Below are positions 1 to 7,036 of a stretch of DNA of 64,000 nt, piece after piece. A program made the translations under genes and the position numbers. Below the pieces are notes generated by a model, which made no database searches, was not told the DNA's origin, and saw only the letters and a program-made list of their open reading frames with translations. Source of the DNA: Desulfurococcus sp. GTDB lineage: Archaea; Thermoproteota; Thermoprotei_A; Sulfolobales; Desulfurococcaceae. The stretch covers positions 186,001-250,000 of the forward strand of contig JAPNUX010000003.1 in NCBI GenBank assembly GCA_026626905.1, read 5' to 3'. The number at the start of each line of letters is the position of its first letter. Positions within the stretch are counted from its first letter, which is position 1.

Positions 1-313
1 AAGCTTTAGCATAGTCCTCTACGAACTCCCAGATCGAGATCGGAGCCTCTCTTGGAACATGGAATTCCTGAGGGATGTAAGATATATGCTCGCGGATCCT
101 ATTAGGGGATCCATTAACGATAACACCGTTGACTCTGACAGAGCCTTTCACAGGCTTCAGTATACCCAGTATTGTGAGGAAGAGCGTGGTTTTACCAGCT
201 CCGTTAGGCCCGATCACCTGGATGAGACCTGGACCCTCGAATGTAGCATTCACGTCTTTAAGCACTAAAGTGCCGCCGCGGGCAACAGATAAGTCTACTA
301 GCTCTACAATCAT
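1..313 (-). CDS. Metal-type ABC transporter ATP-binding protein (partial, C-terminus off the left edge)
   Basis: The first 104 residues of an ABC ATPase are visible, reading leftward from the ATG at 313. Seen: a short N-terminal beta region, then the Walker A motif GPNGAGKTT near residues 35-43 and the Q-loop-like segment YIPQEF near residue 80. The start of the helical domain follows, and the signature and Walker B motifs lie outside the window. It is divergent from a ZnuA/TroA-type binding protein and its permease, so it is probably the ATPase of the same zinc/manganese/nickel-type importer. A TATA-like element (minus-strand TTTTATATG, 335-343) lies about 25 bases before the ATG, which suggests a leaderless transcript. 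The metal cannot be told from this fragment. Confidence 0.88.
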   Translation of the reverse strand, partial: MIVELVDLSVARGGTLVLKDVNATFEGPGLIQVIGPNGAGKTTLFLTILGILKPVKGSVRVNGVIVNGSPNRIREHISYIPQEFHVPREAPISIWEFVEDYAKA

Positions 314-322
314 GACTACTCC

Positions 323-368
323 CTTGTGCACAAGCATATAAAAGGGGTCTTATAAATCTGTGCACAAG
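323..368. promoter_or_regulatory. Divergent promoter with two matching palindromic operators
   Basis: Two near-identical palindromes, CTTGTGCACAAG at 323-334 and TCTGTGCACAAG at 357-368, flank two TATA-like elements (335-343 for the leftward gene, 350-356 for the rightward gene). Each palindrome sits between one TATA box and the start codon it serves (313 and 382). The centres are 34 bp apart. In Archaea a protein bound just downstream of TATA blocks RNA polymerase recruitment, so the layout suggests coordinated repression of both halves of the metal importer. The likely ligand is the NikR-like regulator encoded at 2292-2693. That pairing is inference. Confidence 0.65.
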
Positions 369-381
369 TGGTGAGGCCACC

Positions 382-1416
382 ATGACATCCCGGAGGGTAA
401 TATTAGCTCTATCACTTACCGCAGTATTCTTCATACTGATGGTTCAGGTACCTGTAATCCATGCGGAAAGATCTATTCACGTGGTCACCGTCTTCCCGAG
501 CCTAGTTGAAGATATTAGGCAGCTACTATGTAGTGGTGACACCGTAGACTACCTAGTACCTCCTGGAGTAGACCCCCACGAATACCAGTTGACCACTAGC
601 GATTTAGACAAGCTGGCGGGAGCTGACATAGTGGTTTCAACAGGCCATACAGGAGTTGAAGTGAAGATAGAGGAGCTAGCTGCTTCAGGCGAGCTGAAGG
701 CTATTGTAGTGAACATCATGGAGATCCCGGGGCTTAGAATCACTGTGAACCCTTCTACAGGTCAAGCTAACATGCACATGCCTATCTACGATCCATTGAA
801 CTACATGCTCTTCGTAGAGAACTTGACAGCAGTCATTGCGGGCATCAACCCCTCTAAGGCAGACTGCTACAGGGAGAAAGCACTCGAGGTTATAAGCACT
901 GTTACACAGCTTGCTGCAGATAACTATAGAAGATACCTGGGGGTTCCAGCAGTAGTAGATTCACCGGGAGTACAGTATGCTGTTGAATGGATGGGGTTCA
1001 AAGTCTTGAGATCCCTACAGCCCGAGCATGAAGTTGAGCCACAGCCAACAGACTTGAAGACTGTAGAAGACTTAATGAGAAGCGGGAGCGTGAAGATAGC
1101 ATTCGTATCATCTCCTGTGACTGGAACTCCAGGCAGGATGCTTGTAGAGATGGCTGAGAGATACAGGGTGCCAGTAGTTGAAGTTCCATCACCGTTAACA
1201 TTAAACTCAACTATAGTGAAGCTCAAGCTAGTGGCGAGTAGAGTAGAGGAGGCCGGCATAAAGCCTGAAACAGCCCAGGAGGCTTGTAGTGTAAGCGTGG
1301 ACTACAGGAGAGAACAAGAGGTTCAGTACGCGCTCATAGCTGCTTACACTATTATAGGCTTCACGCTGGGTGTACTTGCATCGAGATGGGCTAGTAGAAG
1401 AGGGTTGAAGAGGTGA
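382..1416 (+). CDS. ZnuA/TroA-type metal-binding protein of an ABC importer, membrane anchored
   Basis: A 344-residue extracytoplasmic binding protein of the TroA/ZnuA superfamily. Seen: an N-terminal hydrophobic signal (residues 6-25), the family motif VDPHEYQLT with His66, a STGHTG segment with His89, a NMHMP segment with His132, and SPGVQYA and FVSSPVTG segments in the second lobe. A C-terminal hydrophobic span (about 316-335) followed by basic residues would anchor it to the membrane, as in many archaeal binding proteins. The ATG at 382 lies about 26 bases after a TATA box, which fits a leaderless start. The permease overlaps its end by four bases. The family carries Zn2+, Mn2+ or related ions; the exact ion is not decided by sequence. 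Confidence 0.88.
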   Translation: MTSRRVILALSLTAVFFILMVQVPVIHAERSIHVVTVFPSLVEDIRQLLCSGDTVDYLVPPGVDPHEYQLTTSDLDKLAGADIVVSTGHTGVEVKIEELAASGELKAIVVNIMEIPGLRITVNPSTGQANMHMPIYDPLNYMLFVENLTAVIAGINPSKADCYREKALEVISTVTQLAADNYRRYLGVPAVVDSPGVQYAVEWMGFKVLRSLQPEHEVEPQPTDLKTVEDLMRSGSVKIAFVSSPVTGTPGRMLVEMAERYRVPVVEVPSPLTLNSTIVKLKLVASRVEEAGIKPETAQEACSVSVDYRREQEVQYALIAAYTIIGFTLGVLASRWASRRGLKR

Positions 1417-2291
1417 AATACTTGAAGGGGATTGAACCACTAGTTTTCCTAGCCGCCGTTCTCCTCACATCCCCTATGCTACTGCTCGAAGGCTCTGAGA
1501 CTGTTGGAGTAGAGAGAATCACCGCCTACATACTAACCAGCCTGGCTTTCAGCAGCGTGGGTATACTAGCATACTACAGGGGGCTGGAGTTCCTCACAGC
1601 CGGGTCAACACATGCGAGCTTCCTAGCGGTTACAGTAGGCTACCTGATTTCAGCTATGCATGGATTAAACCTCTATTACTCAGCTCTCCCCGTGGGATTA
1701 ATACTAGTGTACACTGCAGGCTACCTGGTTTACAGGGGTATGGATCCAGTTAAAGTTTCATCTTTCTTCGTATCCTTTACTACAGCTCTGGGCGTGCTGG
1801 TAGCATACTACACGCTAACTAGATTCCCAGCTCAGTATAGTTTATCAAGTATTATGCTAGGCGACCCAGTACTAATGACGAGACAGGATGCAGTCTTCGC
1901 CATGGTGCTCTCAGTAATAATAGTAGCTGTAGCAATCGCTGTCTACAGGCCAATAGTATTCATTAGCGTGGATCCTGTGTCAGCTAGAGTCTCCGGCTTG
2001 AACATGAGACTCTACGATCTAGCAACATTTACGCTTATAGGTTTAGCGACAATAGGCTTGCTGAGAGTTAGCGGCTACATAATGGAGCACGTAATGATAT
2101 TTCTCCCGCCTCTCATAGGAGCTAGATTCTCTACCAGCAGTAGAGATCACTTTGCCAGCACACTGCTCTCATCAACCATGGCATCAGTACTCGGGTACAC
2201 TCTAGCCTTAAACTATGGTTTAAGCCCTGTAGGCTTAAGCGGCTTAATCCTAATAGCTGTATACGTATACTTCCTTGCGAGGGGAAGATAA
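1413..2291 (+). CDS. Metal ABC transporter permease (ZnuB-like, ABC-3 family)
   Basis: A 292-residue polytopic protein with about eight hydrophobic segments, which would form the membrane channel for the binding protein just upstream. It starts at a GTG that overlaps the preceding stop (GTGA), the usual sign of translational coupling. The segment around residues 185-215, with VDPVSARVSGLNMR, resembles the cytoplasmic coupling loop of ABC-3 permeases (AxxxGxxxxxxD/N pattern). The next gene, a ribbon-helix-helix regulator, begins immediately after its stop codon. Confidence 0.87.
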   Translation: MKYLKGIEPLVFLAAVLLTSPMLLLEGSETVGVERITAYILTSLAFSSVGILAYYRGLEFLTAGSTHASFLAVTVGYLISAMHGLNLYYSALPVGLILVYTAGYLVYRGMDPVKVSSFFVSFTTALGVLVAYYTLTRFPAQYSLSSIMLGDPVLMTRQDAVFAMVLSVIIVAVAIAVYRPIVFISVDPVSARVSGLNMRLYDLATFTLIGLATIGLLRVSGYIMEHVMIFLPPLIGARFSTSSRDHFASTLLSSTMASVLGYTLALNYGLSPVGLSGLILIAVYVYFLARGR

Positions 2292-2693
2292 ATGAGCATG
2301 GTTAGAAAGACAAGTAAGAGGAGGTTCGGGGTTAGCATTCCTTCAAGCATGGCGGAGAAACTAGACTTGCTTAGCGAAATGTTCCGGTGCGATAGGTCAA
2401 CACTGGTCTCAAATGCTCTAAACGAGTACGTGCATGAAAACCTCCATGAAAGAGAGGAACACGAGTGCGAAGGTGTAGTCGTAGCCTACTCTCAGACCCC
2501 GCTTTCCTCAAAGCTCATTACAGACTTCAATAGCATAATAGTAGCATACTGCTCGTACAAGCTGAAGGAGAGATATATCCACGTGCTCGTAGTTAAAGGT
2601 TCATCAAGACTTATCCGGGAGCTGAGAAGCATTCTCGCAGCAAATACTAGAATACAGAGATACCTACCCTTAGACTACTTCGAGGAGGCGTGA
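2292..2693 (+). CDS. NikR-like ribbon-helix-helix metal regulator
   Basis: A 133-residue protein. Seen: an N-terminal CopG/RHH DNA-binding segment (RRFGVSIPSSMAEKLDLL then RSTLVSNALNEYV, residues about 11-48), followed by an ACT-like C-terminal domain with the VLVVKG strand, which is the NikR architecture. By hand alignment to E. coli NikR, the high-affinity nickel ligands His87, His89 and Cys95 are not kept; Cys87, Tyr89 and Tyr95 stand at or near those positions. A different metal or a weaker site is therefore likely. It directly follows the importer permease and is the natural candidate to bind the paired palindromes at 323-368. The metal specificity is inference. Confidence 0.8.
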   Translation: MSMVRKTSKRRFGVSIPSSMAEKLDLLSEMFRCDRSTLVSNALNEYVHENLHEREEHECEGVVVAYSQTPLSSKLITDFNSIIVAYCSYKLKERYIHVLVVKGSSRLIRELRSILAANTRIQRYLPLDYFEEA

Positions 2694-2708
2694 GGGGTTG
2701 AAGCACTA

Positions 2709-3563
2709 GTGAAGCCCTTCAAACCTGTAAAAGGCTACTGGTTTACTATTCACACAGTTAGAGAGCTAGCGGGGTCTAAGTGCACTGAGACAACCCTAGA
2801 TATTGGTTTAACTACAATCAGGGTTTGCAGCGAGAACAATAAGATTAGAGTCAAGGATTTCGAAGTCGACGTCAGGGATTTAGAGCCAAGTGAACCGGAT
2901 AGAATAGTCCTGCTTGAGGAAACCGGTAGAATATACGAGGTTATCTTACACTCAGATACCGGGTTCTACAAGCTTAAAGCCGTAGATGGATGGTCACCCC
3001 CAACACTAGAGATCAACGGGATACACATGCATAGAATCCAGGGGGTGAATCCTTGGCAGGATACTCTTCTAAAGATTAAAGCAGCTAGGATTCGAAGAGG
3101 CTCTATAGTCCTTGATACCTGCATGGGCTTAGGCTATACTGCTATAGCCTCCCTGAAAACCGGTGCTGTAGAAGTTCATACTTACGAGATTGATGAAAAC
3201 GTTATCTGGATTGCGGAGAGGAATCCTTGGAGCAGGAGCCTCGAGAACGACAGGATAGTAGTGAGGAAAGGTGATGTTGTCGAGGAGGTTGGAAAGCTGG
3301 AATCAGAGTTCTTTACTAGAATAATACATGATCCACCGAGATTCACGAAGAGCACGGGAGGCCTCTATAGTCTAGAATTTTATAGAGAGCTCTATAGAGT
3401 CCTCAAGCCTGGTGGAGTATTATTCCATTATACTGGTGAGCCGAGAAGACATGGAGCTCCTGATATACTCAAAGGAATCAAGAATAGGCTGCTTTCTGCA
3501 GGCTTCACTAGAGTAATCTATGACCCCCTTGCCCAGGGCTTCACCTGCTTTAAGCAGGCATAG
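2709..3563 (+). CDS. Predicted archaeal SAM-dependent methyltransferase (COG2521-like)
   Basis: A 284-residue protein starting at GTG. Residues 1-110 form a beta-rich N-terminal region. A Rossmann methyltransferase core follows: motif I VLDTCMGLGYTA (about 135-146), an acidic strand end YEIDEN for SAM ribose binding, and the catalytic-like motif HDPPRF (about 211-216). The next motif, LKPGGVLFHYTG, is typical of class I methyltransferases. The family is widespread in Archaea with no substrate I can name. It begins 15 bases after the NikR-like gene and may be co-transcribed with it, but a link to metal uptake is not evident. Confidence 0.75.
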   Translation: MKPFKPVKGYWFTIHTVRELAGSKCTETTLDIGLTTIRVCSENNKIRVKDFEVDVRDLEPSEPDRIVLLEETGRIYEVILHSDTGFYKLKAVDGWSPPTLEINGIHMHRIQGVNPWQDTLLKIKAARIRRGSIVLDTCMGLGYTAIASLKTGAVEVHTYEIDENVIWIAERNPWSRSLENDRIVVRKGDVVEEVGKLESEFFTRIIHDPPRFTKSTGGLYSLEFYRELYRVLKPGGVLFHYTGEPRRHGAPDILKGIKNRLLSAGFTRVIYDPLAQGFTCFKQA

Positions 3564-3589
3564 CCTCTACCATGCTAAATATGTTTAAG

Positions 3590-4021
3590 CTAGGAGCCAC
3601 GAGGGGATGCTTTAAGGGGCCTGGACTCCTTCACAAGGCTCCTCAAGTAGTTTGTTAGCAAGGTGCATGTTGAAGGATCATGGTATCCTCCCTCGTAGCA
3701 TCTATCTATATGGGGGCATTTCATGCATGGTATATCCATGACGCTCTTGAAGGCTTCCTCGAGGAAGATGCCTACTCCTAGTTCTTCTGCAAGCTCGAGT
3801 AGCTTCTCTCTATTAGGCTTCAACAGGAAGGTCTTTCTACTATTATACATTACAGGCTCTCTCCCCACAGCTCCCAGTTTCTCCAATTTTACGAGTACTT
3901 TTGAGACGACTCTTGAATCTATATTCAAGTCCTTGCTCAGCTGGCTCTGGTATACACTACCGCCTGGATTCCTTAGTAGGTACTTTACGATTAAGGCTTC
4001 AGCATTCTTCTCTCTATACAT
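3590..4021 (-). CDS. RPC34-like winged-helix Fe-S transcription factor
   Basis: A 143-residue protein. Seen: a winged helix-turn-helix (residues about 7-70, with VYQSQLSKDLNIDSRVVSKV as the helix-turn-helix) and a C-terminal four-cysteine motif, Cys99, Cys102, Cys108 and Cys119, with the CxxCPHxxxC pattern. This combination matches the crenarchaeal/thaumarchaeal homologue of RNA polymerase III subunit RPC34 (human RPC39), in which the cysteines hold a cubane Fe-S cluster. It would act in transcription, possibly of a subset of promoters. It faces the methyltransferase gene tail to tail. An Lrs14-type or other archaeal wHTH regulator is the alternative. Confidence 0.65.
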   Translation of the reverse strand: MYREKNAEALIVKYLLRNPGGSVYQSQLSKDLNIDSRVVSKVLVKLEKLGAVGREPVMYNSRKTFLLKPNREKLLELAEELGVGIFLEEAFKSVMDIPCMKCPHIDRCYEGGYHDPSTCTLLTNYLRSLVKESRPLKASPRGS

Positions 4022-4112
4022 ACCCCGTCACACTGTCTACTACTAGCTTTTAGATACTGCACCCAGCTACCAGTAATATTCTTTAGCTTGCAAGCTAATA
4101 TATTCGATTGCC

Positions 4113-4790
4113 CTACTGATCAAAAGCGGAGTTTAACGGGGGGTTACCACAGGATTCTTGAATGCTTGTTTCACGGGTTCCACCAGCACACAGGTAAGCG
4201 TTCTTCGTGTTTAGAATTAGTACCCTAGTCTCCTCAATCAACCTTGATGCAACATCAACTTTATGCCTTAACCCGGGTATTAGGGCGTCAGGGTACTCTA
4301 GGGTTTTAAGGCTACTGTATATTTCTTCAGCTACCTCAAGGTACTCTTCAGCGCGTTTAACTAAGCCTTCGTCCAGGAGCTTGATAATATATCTTCTAAG
4401 CTCTCCTATGAGGTCCCCGAGACCCTGGAGGTATGGTGCGTAGGGTATATCTAGCTCGCTTAGTGGTAGAGCTCTCCCCTCCACAATAATACTGTAGAAT
4501 AACACGGCCTCCACGTACTCGCTTAACCCATTATAAATCATCCCAGAGTAGTATAGGTCTGGATGGCTGCTTGTAATCTCCTTCAATCTGCGGGCTATGA
4601 TTCTAGCTGCTTCAAGCCTGGTTTTAGCATCCTCCACCATGCCTCTATGAACAAGCGTAATGATGCTACCACTCTCCCTCACCAGCTCTCTTACAAGCCT
4701 GTAGGCCTCCTCACGGATAGCATCCTTAATGCTTAAAACTCTATCTACAGCCTCAATATCCTTCTTGATAACCTCAACAATACTCCTCAT
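4113..4790 (-). CDS. Translin-family RNA/DNA-binding protein
   Basis: A 225-residue, almost wholly helical protein. The segment YNGLSEYVEAVLFYSIIVEGR (about 86-106) followed by YLQGLGDLIGELRR is characteristic of the translin/TRAX superfamily, whose members bind single-stranded RNA or DNA; TRAX members can have acidic-residue RNase activity. Archaeal homologues of about 200 residues form oligomeric shells in known structures. The last 25 residues are not family-like and may be a lineage-specific tail. It is transcribed away from tRNA-Tyr; the space between them must hold both promoters. Confidence 0.78.
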   Translation of the reverse strand: MRSIVEVIKKDIEAVDRVLSIKDAIREEAYRLVRELVRESGSIITLVHRGMVEDAKTRLEAARIIARRLKEITSSHPDLYYSGMIYNGLSEYVEAVLFYSIIVEGRALPLSELDIPYAPYLQGLGDLIGELRRYIIKLLDEGLVKRAEEYLEVAEEIYSSLKTLEYPDALIPGLRHKVDVASRLIEETRVLILNTKNAYLCAGGTRETSIQESCGNPPLNSAFDQ

Positions 4791-4810
4791 AGAGAACCCC
4801 GTGGTTAAAG

Positions 4811-4820
4811 CTATATAAAG
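4811..4820 (+). promoter_or_regulatory. TATA box of tRNA-Tyr
   Basis: CTATATAAAG lies about 40 bases before the first base of the mature tRNA, so a start 25 bases downstream would leave a short 5' leader for RNase P. Confidence 0.6.
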
Positions 4821-4854
4821 CCATACTTATAACATAGAGACTCTAGGATTAGAG

Positions 4855-4940
4855 CCCGCCGTAGCTCAGCGGCAGAGCGCCCGGCTGTAGTGAGGGGCGC
4901 AGCCACCGGGTGGCCGGGGGTTCAAGTCCCCCCGGCGGGA
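4855..4940 (+). tRNA. tRNA-Tyr (GUA) with a 14-nt intron after position 37
   Basis: The cloverleaf can be drawn completely. The acceptor stem CCCGCCG (4855-4861) pairs with CGGCGGG (4933-4939), with discriminator A at 4940. The D arm starts at 4864, the anticodon stem CCCGG (4880-4884) pairs with CCGGG (4906-4910), and the T arm is 4916-4932 with a TTCAAGT loop. The anticodon GTA is at 4887-4889. Fourteen extra bases (4891-4904) follow G37, the canonical place for an archaeal intron removed by the splicing endonuclease. C1-G72 is the archaeal Tyr identity pair, which supports the assignment. CCA is not encoded. Confidence 0.93.
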
Positions 4941-5042
4941 CTCTCTCACTCCACTCCTAGTCTCTACGCGTCTCCAACTACTATGCCCTCATATATCCTC
5001 CTGATGCTTACTACCGCTAGTAAAGCTAGACTAGTCTTCTTA

Positions 5043-5305
5043 TTAATTAAATACTGCTGGTAGTAGAGTTAACCCTAAAACTAGCAGTGCTACTAGAAAG
5101 TAGTATAGCTGGCCAGTCAAGTATACTCTAAAGAACAAGACTGAGTTACCGAGAACTAGATTGGGAAGCCATGTAGCATACCGAGGATAAGTATCATGAA
5201 CTCAGGTCGAACGAAGTCTATAAAGAACTTAAAGGGATCTAAAGGAGGTAAATGTCTCAGATCATTGTGGAATCAACGATTTCGAAAGCTCCTCGTACTT
5301 CCTCA
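5043..5305 (-). pseudogene. Remnant of a small membrane-protein gene
   Basis: No intact gene fits here, but leftward translation gives protein-like pieces in successive frames. The first, ending about 5265, reads MRKYEELSKSLIPQ. The second (about 5265-5150) contains PPLDPFKFFIDFVRPEFMI and a hydrophobic stretch. The third, ending at the TAA at 5043-5045, contains GQLYYFLVALLVLGLTLLPA. The pieces join in order if two frameshifts are allowed, near 5265 and 5165. I read this as a decayed gene for a small protein with two membrane spans. Its family is not recognised. It lies just downstream of another small gene in the same orientation, in a patch of decay next to tRNA-Tyr. Confidence 0.45.
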
Positions 5306-5348
5306 TGCTGTAGTCGCCTAAAGATACATGAGGGATTAAAAGGCTTAC

Positions 5349-5678
5349 TTAAAGGGAGATCAGCTTATCCTCTAATTCTTTTAATATTTCTACGATCTCC
5401 TTGTCGAAAGCCTCCACATCTACAACGATTACATATGGCTGTTTATCCAGGAACTTACTTGTAACTCCCTTACCATGTAGTGTCTGAATAAGCCTCTTCA
5501 TGTCTTCATACGAAACCTTAAAATCTACTAGGACTTCAACAGGGTTAACATTCATATGAGTGATCACATACGTAGCAAGTACAGTATTGAATTCCTTCAT
5601 TAAGCCGCTCTCATCTAACTTACGTAAAGCTTCATCCTTGAGGGAGTTAAAAATGTACTCCGCGAGCTCGGGGACCAT
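5349..5678 (-). CDS. Hypothetical protein, 109 aa
   Basis: An uninterrupted reading frame with a normal-looking acidic/basic composition and predicted alternating helices and strands (for example NPVEVLVDFKVSYEDMKRL and KQPYVIVVDVEAF). The ATG at 5678 has only a weak upstream ribosome site. I do not recognise a family. It lies between two decayed genes in the same orientation, so it may be the surviving member of an accessory cluster, or a relic that has not yet acquired a lesion. Confidence 0.5.
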   Translation of the reverse strand: MVPELAEYIFNSLKDEALRKLDESGLMKEFNTVLATYVITHMNVNPVEVLVDFKVSYEDMKRLIQTLHGKGVTSKFLDKQPYVIVVDVEAFDKEIVEILKELEDKLISL

Positions 5679-5699
5679 GCAAATTTCATCGCCGTAATA

Positions 5700-6714
5700 C
5701 TAACCTTTCGAGCCATATCTTCTGCCTCTAAATGCTAGGTGTAACTCCTCGAACCTCCCCGCAAACTCTATGCATTTACTTCTTACTTTAGGCAAATTAT
5801 AGGAATTCTCTGCGAATAGATAGACCTCGGGTGGCACCCTCGACTTTAGCGTATCGTAGTAAATTCACCGCGTGCCATAGGTAATTCTAGAACATACTCC
5901 CACTTAAGCTCTTCAATTTCAGAGCAACGTAATATGGAGGTTATAAACGGTATGATAACACCATATCTACGCATTTCGTCCCTGATCTTAGCCTCATTAC
6001 TAAGTATTACTTTCTGAGCGAGGCTACACGCTAATTCCTCGCCGTACGCAGAAAGTGAGGCGAGATATATTTTCCCATCGGCGTATGCGCGGCAGTCCCT
6101 AAATTTGATAACTCCTATTTTATCCAGCAGGTTGACCATTCTAATGTCCTCGTAAGCATCTACGTATTGTTGTGTGGAGTAGGGAGGTATATACACAGTT
6201 TTAACTAACGCCTCTCTAAGAGCATACACCCTAATATAAATTTTAAAGATTTTTCAACAAGCTCTGGGAGACCAAGCTCCTCAGCTATATATCTCTTAAA
6301 CTCTTCGAGTTTCCCTCCTGCTGGACGTATAATAAGCTTAGGTTTTTCACCGGAAATAGAGGATAATGTGAATGAATATCGAGAAGCCATCTAAGCAAGT
6401 GTTCGAGTCTCTCTTGTTATCCATATATTACCGAATATTGACGGTAACTCTCCATACGGCTTGAGGAGAACAACAAACTTAAGGTCGTAGCTGGCTTTAC
6501 TAAGCCTATCTAAATCTTTAGCTAAGTCGGATGTCCTGCTGACCTCGATAGCTACGGAGTAGCTCTTGCATAAATCCCTGTTAACACAACGGCCAGCTAT
6601 ATCAATTCTCCCTCCGCTAATCCATACCTCTTTTCGAGCATCAAAGCCGTAATATCGCAGGAGACTAACCACGTAGTCTTGAGCAGCTGCGTGTTCGTCG
6701 TAGCCGGAGTCCAC
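5700..6714 (-). pseudogene. Broken gene with an N-terminal PD-(D/E)XK nuclease-like domain
   Basis: Four protein-like pieces read leftward. The first (6714-6391, GTG start) has ISGGRIDIAGR and SYSVAIEVSRTSDLAKDLDRL, a D...ExS arrangement like PD-(D/E)XK nucleases. A TAG ends it, and the next piece (6390-6205) continues in the same frame. The third (to 5846) is in another frame and takes over within about 25 bases of the second. The fourth, in yet another frame, runs to a TAG at 5700-5702 and contains SRVPPEVYLFAENSYNLPKV. One stop and two frameshifts would restore a protein of about 335 residues. A natural set of tiny overlapping genes is possible but less likely, since most internal starts lack ribosome sites. 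Confidence 0.55.
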
Positions 6715-6723
6715 GTGGACTCC
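6706..6723. repeat. 18-bp perfect palindrome over the start of the broken nuclease-like gene
   Basis: GGAGTCCACGTGGACTCC is its own reverse complement and spans the GTG start at 6714. It could be an operator or a hairpin in the message; nothing else in the window matches it that I can see. Confidence 0.6.
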
Positions 6724-7036
6724 ACCATATAGGCTCTATGGGAAATACAGCATAATAAAAGTGTTTTCCTCTACGATGAGTGATAATTTTTATACATCCC
6801 ACTTAAAGAGTTATCAAGGTGCTATATTCTTTCTAGCTTGTGATGTCTAAGTGAATGGTGTCTCAGGTGCTCTACGGCTTGCCAGAGTCTTCGCCTCTCC
6901 TCTCGTGTATTCCTATGATGGTGTAAGGCAGTGAGCAGCCCTCCAGCTGTTCAAGCTGCTCTATATTTGTTTTTGCTAGCTGTGGATCCCTAACAGTTAT
7001 TAAGCTGCCGGATACTACTGTAGTCTGGTTTAGGCT
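6724..7036. other. Intergenic region of about 310 bases
   Basis: No credible coding frame or structured RNA is seen. TATA-like sequences occur near 6744-6752 (for the leftward broken gene) and 6786-6796. No clear ribosome site precedes the ATG at 7037. C-box-like GTGATGT near 6839 has no matching D box at a sensible distance. Confidence 0.4.

Noticed and set aside
59-341. Two overlapping rightward frames at the left edge
   Set aside because: They are antisense to the clearly recognisable ABC ATPase on the minus strand.
5252-5464. A 70-codon rightward frame with GGAGGT and a TATA-like box upstream
   Set aside because: More than half of it is antisense to the 109-residue frame at 5349-5678, and its translation (cysteine- and serine-rich, no fold) is not protein-like. 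The good ribosome site may be chance.
6385-6395. Stop-codon readthrough (TAG) joining the first two pieces of the nuclease-like gene
   Set aside because: TAG could encode pyrrolysine only with Pyl genes, which are not expected in this lineage, and two further frameshifts in the same gene point to a pseudogene.
6835-6930. C/D-box sRNA before the RHH/coiled-coil gene
   Set aside because: GTGATGT is only near the C box and no CTGA follows at 40-55 bases.
4933-7036. An attachment-site repeat of the tRNA-Tyr 3' end marking an integrated element
   Set aside because: No second copy of the T-arm/acceptor sequence is visible near the decayed patch, so integration at this tRNA is only a hypothesis.
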